A DNA stretch of 64,000 nucleotides, taken from NCBI GenBank assembly GCA_028023455.1, contig JAQFVV010000042.1:6157922-6221921 (forward strand), given 5' to 3'. Positions 60,272 through 64,000 of the stretch are shown in pieces. The DNA comes from Epiperipatus broadwayi. Its lineage: Eukaryota; Onychophora; Udeonychophora; Euonychophora; Peripatidae. Both the position numbers and the translations under genes were made by a program. The notes beneath the pieces are model-generated. The model did not search any database and was not told the DNA's origin. It saw only the letters and a list, made by a program, of their open reading frames with translations. Position 1 is the stretch's first letter. Every line of letters begins with the position of its first letter.

Positions 60272-61350
60272 TGAGAAGGGTGTAAGACAAGGTGACTCCA
60301 TATCTCCAAAACTTTTTACAGCAGTGCTGCAAGAAATATTTTGTGGATTAAAATGGGAAGCTAAAGGAGTGAAAGTAAATGGAGATTATTTAAGTCATTT
60401 AGATTTTTCAGATGATGTAGTTGTTTTTGCAACTTATGCTTCAGAGCTGCAGGAAATGTTGCAGGAGTTATCAGATGAAAGTAGGACTAAAGATAAAAGT
60501 TAAAAGACTAAAGTAATGTTTAATGGATTTTCTCAAAATATGAAAATAAAGATTGATTATGATGAGTTAGAAGAAGTTAACAGTTACAAACACCTTGGTC
60601 AGATTATTAATACAGATGGAAACATAATGGATGAAATTAATCATAGATTTAAACTTGGTTGGAGTGCTTTTGGTAGAAATAACTTGATACTAAAAGGAAA
60701 TATACCTATGTGTTTGCTCAAAATATGAAAATAAAGATTGATTATGATGAGTTAGAAGAAGTTAACAGTTACAAATACCTTGGTCAGATTATTAATACAG
60801 ATGGAAACATAATGGATGAAATTAATCATAGAATTAAACTTGGTTGGATAGAAATAACTTGATACTAAAAGGAAATATACCTATGTGTTTGCTCAAAATA
60901 TGAAAATAAAGATTGATTATGATGAGTTAGAAGAAGTTAACAGTTACAAACACCTTGGTCAGATTATTAATACAGATGGAAACATAATGGATGAAATTAA
61001 TCATAGAATTAAACTTGGTTGGATAGAAATAACTTGATACTAAAAGGAAATATACCTATGTGTTTGCTCAAAATATGAAAATAAAGATTGATTATGATGA
61101 GTTAGAAGAAGTTAACAGTTACAAACACCTTGGTCAGATTATTAATACAGATGGAAACTTAATGGATGAAATTAATCATAGAATTAAACTTGGTTGGAGT
61201 GCTTTTGGTAGAAATAACTTGATACTAAAAGGAAATATATCTACGTGTCTGTAAAGGAAGATTTTTAATAAATGTGTTTTACCTGTTCTTACTTATGTAT
61301 CAATAATGAAAGAAAGAAACAGTGCACTGGAAAAGACAGTACTATCAGGC
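60272..61350 (+). pseudogene. Right-arm copy of the LINE RT end with four-unit 185-bp array
   Basis: The + strand starts IEKGVRQGDSISPKLFTAVL, passes the DFSDDVVVFA catalytic box (about 60400-60430) and enters the tandem array (60516-61250, four units, the middle two each lacking about 10 bases, at ggttggatagaaataac). It then reads KCVLPVLTY before losing similarity. It is the inverted counterpart of 53850-52200 with very few base differences apart from unit number. Confidence 0.85.
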
Positions 61351-62672
61351 TTCTGAATTTTAGGCTATTAAGATCATATATAATTTTCAATGATCATCCA
61401 ATTTTGACAGGCAATGTCTTCCAAATTATTTATGAGGACTAATAGTTTTAATTTTAACAGTATACAAGCCTAACACGAGCATCAGTTTTGAAAGAAACTT
61501 TTTAAATTCCAACCATCAATAAAGATATTAAATGTATATATATTTTGCTCTAAATCTTTTTTTTTTTTTTTCTGACTCTTACTTTTCTCATACGGTACTT
61601 ATTAAACCTATTATTTTGAAATTATGTTGTGAGTATATGACATTTTTAGTTATTAAAATGATTCTAAAATTTTAAATACAATTTCAATAAATATTTATGC
61701 CTTTAATATTATTGTGAGAGTAAGTTTTGATAAAAAGATCTTCGAATTATTTTGCTTGCGAGTAACAAGCACACGGTATACCCAGCACGCAAATAACACT
61801 TTATTTTTCGAAATAGTAATCTATAAACCGAAATATAATTTATATTACTTTAAAATTTATTGAAAATATTAATTGAAAGTGTAAAAAAAAAAAGTTTTAC
61901 AAACAATAATCTTTTAAAATAATACATTTTTGAACGATATACTGCCGTAGGAAAAAAATTAGCTTTTTTTTTTAAAAAAAAAAACCACAGACTTACGTTT
62001 TCTTTTATTTACAAAAAAAAAAACCCCCACTTTTAGAGTAAATAATTAAAAAAACAGATCGCTTTTTACAAAGTCATACTTTAAAAATACATCGATTCAT
62101 GAAATGGTGAAATAGAATGTAAAATTATTACGTTTGACCGTATATTTAAATAGTTATGACTTCATAAATTTTTCACCCCTGTACATTATAGGCCCTGAAT
62201 GTTTTAAGTACTATGTTCATAAACGTTAGCAATGAGGCATTTAGAGGTTGCTGTTTTTACCGTGTGTAACGTGGAGAAACAGCGCCGCGTAGTGGGCTAG
62301 AATCTTGGTAGTTTCTGATAGCAGACGACACATAAGCTAGATGTGTTTACGGCAATCAGCGCCACCTAGGTTCTTGGTAGCAGACGATGTAAGCTGCCAG
62401 CTAGCTTGTGGAAGGTTTCTGTGCGTACGCATGGTGAACAGCGCCACCTAGCGGCAGAAATAAGCGTCGTCTGCTTTCGAGGTTCTTGGTAGCAGACGAT
62501 GTAAGCTGCCAGCTAGCTTGTGGAAGGTTCCTGTGCGTACGCATGGTGAACAGCGCCACCTAGCGGCAGAAATAAGCGTCGTCTGCTTTCGAGGCCCCTA
62601 CCCTGTATATTCTGTGTGAAAACACAGAAACAGCGCCTCTAGCGGCCACATAGCCGGTCGGGTTAAAGTACC
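61351..62672. repeat. Right terminal arm of the composite (non-LINE part)
   Basis: It is the inverted near-identical counterpart of 50854-52180. It contains the AT-rich segment with poly-T/poly-A runs and the GC-rich subterminal units between about 62360 and 62600, then the terminus gggttaaagtacc. One sampled difference is gaagtcataac versus gaaatcataac. Confidence 0.85.
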
Positions 62673-63259
62673 TTGTTATCATTTATTTTATAGATGTTAG
62701 TAAAAAAAAATATTTACAAAAATACGATTTTGATATTTTTTATTTTAGCATTACAAACAACAGAAAAAGAACCCTAAACCTAAAACTAACCGTAACAACT
62801 TTTACTTTTAGTTGTCATTCTATTTGAAATAAAAAATAGCGGTAAATAACAAAAAAAAAAAAGCCGTAACCCCAGTAAAAAAATCTCCAATAGAAAATTG
62901 ATTTTTCTAATAAAAAGCAAACTAAAAAAGACTAATCAAATTGTAATTTGTTTATTTTATTTTACATTTATTATTATCATTTAATTTGTATATGTTAATA
63001 AAAAATAATATTTAAAATTAAATAATATTTAAAAAAGACGATTTTCTTTTGTTTTTATTTTCGTATTATAAAAAACACATCAAAATGATTATAATTAATG
63101 GCGCGGGAATGATCATATTTTATAGTTTAAGCGTGAAAACTGCGCCATCGAGTGGGATATAGTAGCTATTCGACAACAACCCATGATTTCACTAATATAA
63201 CATTATTTTGTTAGAGTGCTGAATTTAAGTGTGTATGTGTGTATATATATATTAAATTA

Positions 63260-63508
63260 AAAGAAAATTAACAAAGCGTATGACACACTTGAATGAGAAG
63301 CTATAAAGATACACAGAAATTATTACACGCTAAGCGCTTTCGAGGCCTTTTGCCTCATATTCATAGCGGTACTATGAGCTGCAGAACGAAGAAGCACAGT
63401 ACCGCTATGAATATGAGGCAAAAGGCCTCGAAAGCGCTTATCGTGTAATAATTTCTGTGTATCTTTATAGCTTCTCATTCAAGTGTGTCATACGCTTTGT
63501 TAATTTTG
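63260..63508. mobile_element. 249-bp perfect-looking hairpin element with 12-bp TSD
   Basis: Arms of about 105 bp are complementary (acaaagcgtatgacacactt, gaatgagaagctataaagat, ttcgaggccttttgcctcat) around a loop of about 30 bases containing gagctgcagaacgaagaag. The 12-bp direct repeat tatattaaatta flanks it (63248-63259 and 63509-63520). Like the hammerhead family it pairs a palindromic body with a 12-13 bp target duplication. It ends 80 bp before exon H, close to where the branch point and pyrimidine tract must lie. Confidence 0.8.
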
Positions 63509-63587
63509 TATATTAAATTATCGAATGAGAAGTTTTAAAATCTTTAATATTTTATAAATTAAAAGAAGGAAATAATAATATTTTTAG

Positions 63588-63737
63588 GTCTGGTGTAAAT
63601 TAATGGAAAAAATTCCAGCTGAACAGTTGATGGTTGCCGCAGGACCCTGGCCTAGTGTTTGGTTATGTTTGATGATGCAACATCCTCGCTTTCCTATAAA
63701 TCCAGAGTTACTTTTAGAACCAAAGCATAAAATCAAG
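63588..63737 (+). CDS. BTAF1: BTAF1/MOT1 exon H (HEAT-repeat region)
   Basis: A 150-bp, 50-codon exon in phase 0 lies between atatttttag and gtaatt. It encodes VWCKLMEKIPAEQLMVAAGP and then WPSVWLCLMMQHPRFPIN, PELLLEPKHKIK. It matches human BTAF1 VWMELLSK ... VVAAACPWMGAWLCLMMQPSHLPIDLNMLLEVK. It continues directly from LVHK of exon G. The protein continues beyond the window. Confidence 0.96.
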
Positions 63738-64000
63738 GTAATTGATATGTTTAGTTTTTTTGTGCAAAAATATACACTGTTCATTTTCAAAGCAATAATC
63801 GGTACAACTTCATTCTTTTTTTATTTTAATTGTAACATTAATTTTATATCGTATCTGGAAAATTTGATTTAAAATATGTAGCAGATTAATATATATTTTT
63901 ATGATGTATGGCATTGGATTATGGATTTATTTATACTTCGTAGTTTATTAAGTTAAAACTAGTTTTTCTATTTAAATTAATGCATATTTCAATGTTTCAT
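63738..64000. other. Start of next BTAF1 intron
   Basis: AT-rich intron sequence; the open frame of exon H runs on past the donor but shows no conserved protein. Confidence 0.7.

Larger units (their letters stand above)
50854..62672. mobile_element. Inner Merlin-like composite with kilobase-scale inverted arms containing a LINE
   Basis: The exact octamer ttgttatc flanks it (50846-50853 and 62673-62680). Both ends start ggtactttaacccgacc. The arms are almost identical inverted copies: 50854 to about 53927 on the left, and 62672 down to 60261 plus 56623 to 56522 on the right. The right arm is broken by a PLE-containing insertion. The arms contain subterminal GC-rich tandem units, a long AT-rich segment and the 3' half of an RTE LINE with a tandem array; only 53928-56521 is single copy. 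Because the octamer flanks the whole unit, the composite most likely transposed after the LINE had become part of the inverted arms. Confidence 0.75.
50167..63181. mobile_element. Outer Merlin-like element with 8-bp TSD, 13.0 kb with nested inserts
   Basis: The exact octamer catgattt flanks it (50159-50166 and 63182-63189). The left end begins ggtattcggcgaaag and the complement of the right end ggttgttgtcgaatag; both contain atcccact(g/c)gatggcgc and gttttc(g/a)cgct. The subterminal order (gatggcgc, gtt, cacataaa, ggccg) parallels the Merlin-like elements at 4851 and 26577. Its own sequence is only 50167-50845 and 62673-63181; the rest is the inner element. No intact transposase was recognised; an open frame at 50285-50493 has no clear motif. 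Confidence 0.7.

Noticed and set aside
63340-63440. Possible hammerhead in the 63.26-kb hairpin (atgaggcaaaaggcctcgaaagc)
   Set aside because: A stem II-like GAGGC/GCCTC followed by GAAA is present, but the invariant CTGATGA is absent (atatgag instead) and no NUH site with stem I was found.

Overview
The window is a stretch of an AT-rich animal genome carrying one spliced gene on the + strand whose introns are packed with transposable elements. Seven short exons (8173 to 63737) share canonical AG/GT borders and compatible phases. Joined conceptually, they match the N-terminal HEAT-repeat part of BTAF1/MOT1 (TAF172), the SNF2-family ATPase that strips TBP from DNA. Neither end of the gene is in the window. 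About 98 % of the window is intron or other non-coding DNA. The base composition, multi-kilobase introns and the mix of RTE LINEs, Penelope-like elements (PLEs), hAT and Merlin-like transposons point to an invertebrate. An arthropod such as a spider would fit and a mollusc is not excluded; the sequence alone does not settle it.

Layout: 1-8172 is non-coding, with a PLE copy (2205-3924, resuming 4512-4565), a hammerhead-family insertion (3938-4511) and a Merlin-like element (4851-7128). Exons at 8173 and 12623 flank an intron with a decayed LINE (9340-11900). The next intron holds a hAT element (13113-18755) and a palindromic element (20963-21341). After the exon at 21712 comes an 18.5-kb intron with a second hAT, a second Merlin-like element, several tRNA-related SINE copies, a TE-poor stretch (30000-35650) and a GC-richer island of unknown nature (36290-38340). 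Exons at 40437, 41777 and 48784 are separated by hammerhead-bearing palindromes (42605-42957, 45836-46140) and inverted SINE pairs. The last intron (48892-63587) carries a nested structure: an outer Merlin-like element (50167-63181) containing an inner Merlin-like element (50854-62672), whose very long inverted terminal arms contain half of an RTE LINE, one arm in turn being split by an insertion containing a PLE (56624-60260).

The most notable system is a family of short palindromic elements that insert with exact 12-13 bp target duplications, as retroelements do, yet carry 42-nt hammerhead-ribozyme-like domains in their arms. Two copies keep every invariant core base. These resemble the PLE-associated hammerhead retrozymes known in animals, but in a fold-back rather than tandem arrangement. 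A second theme is that almost every repeat family here (PLE tail, SINE, hammerhead element, a 249-bp hairpin, the Merlin/LINE composite) occurs as an inverted dimer. A third is that one conserved BTAF1 HEAT-repeat exon expected between 21888 and 40437 could not be found.
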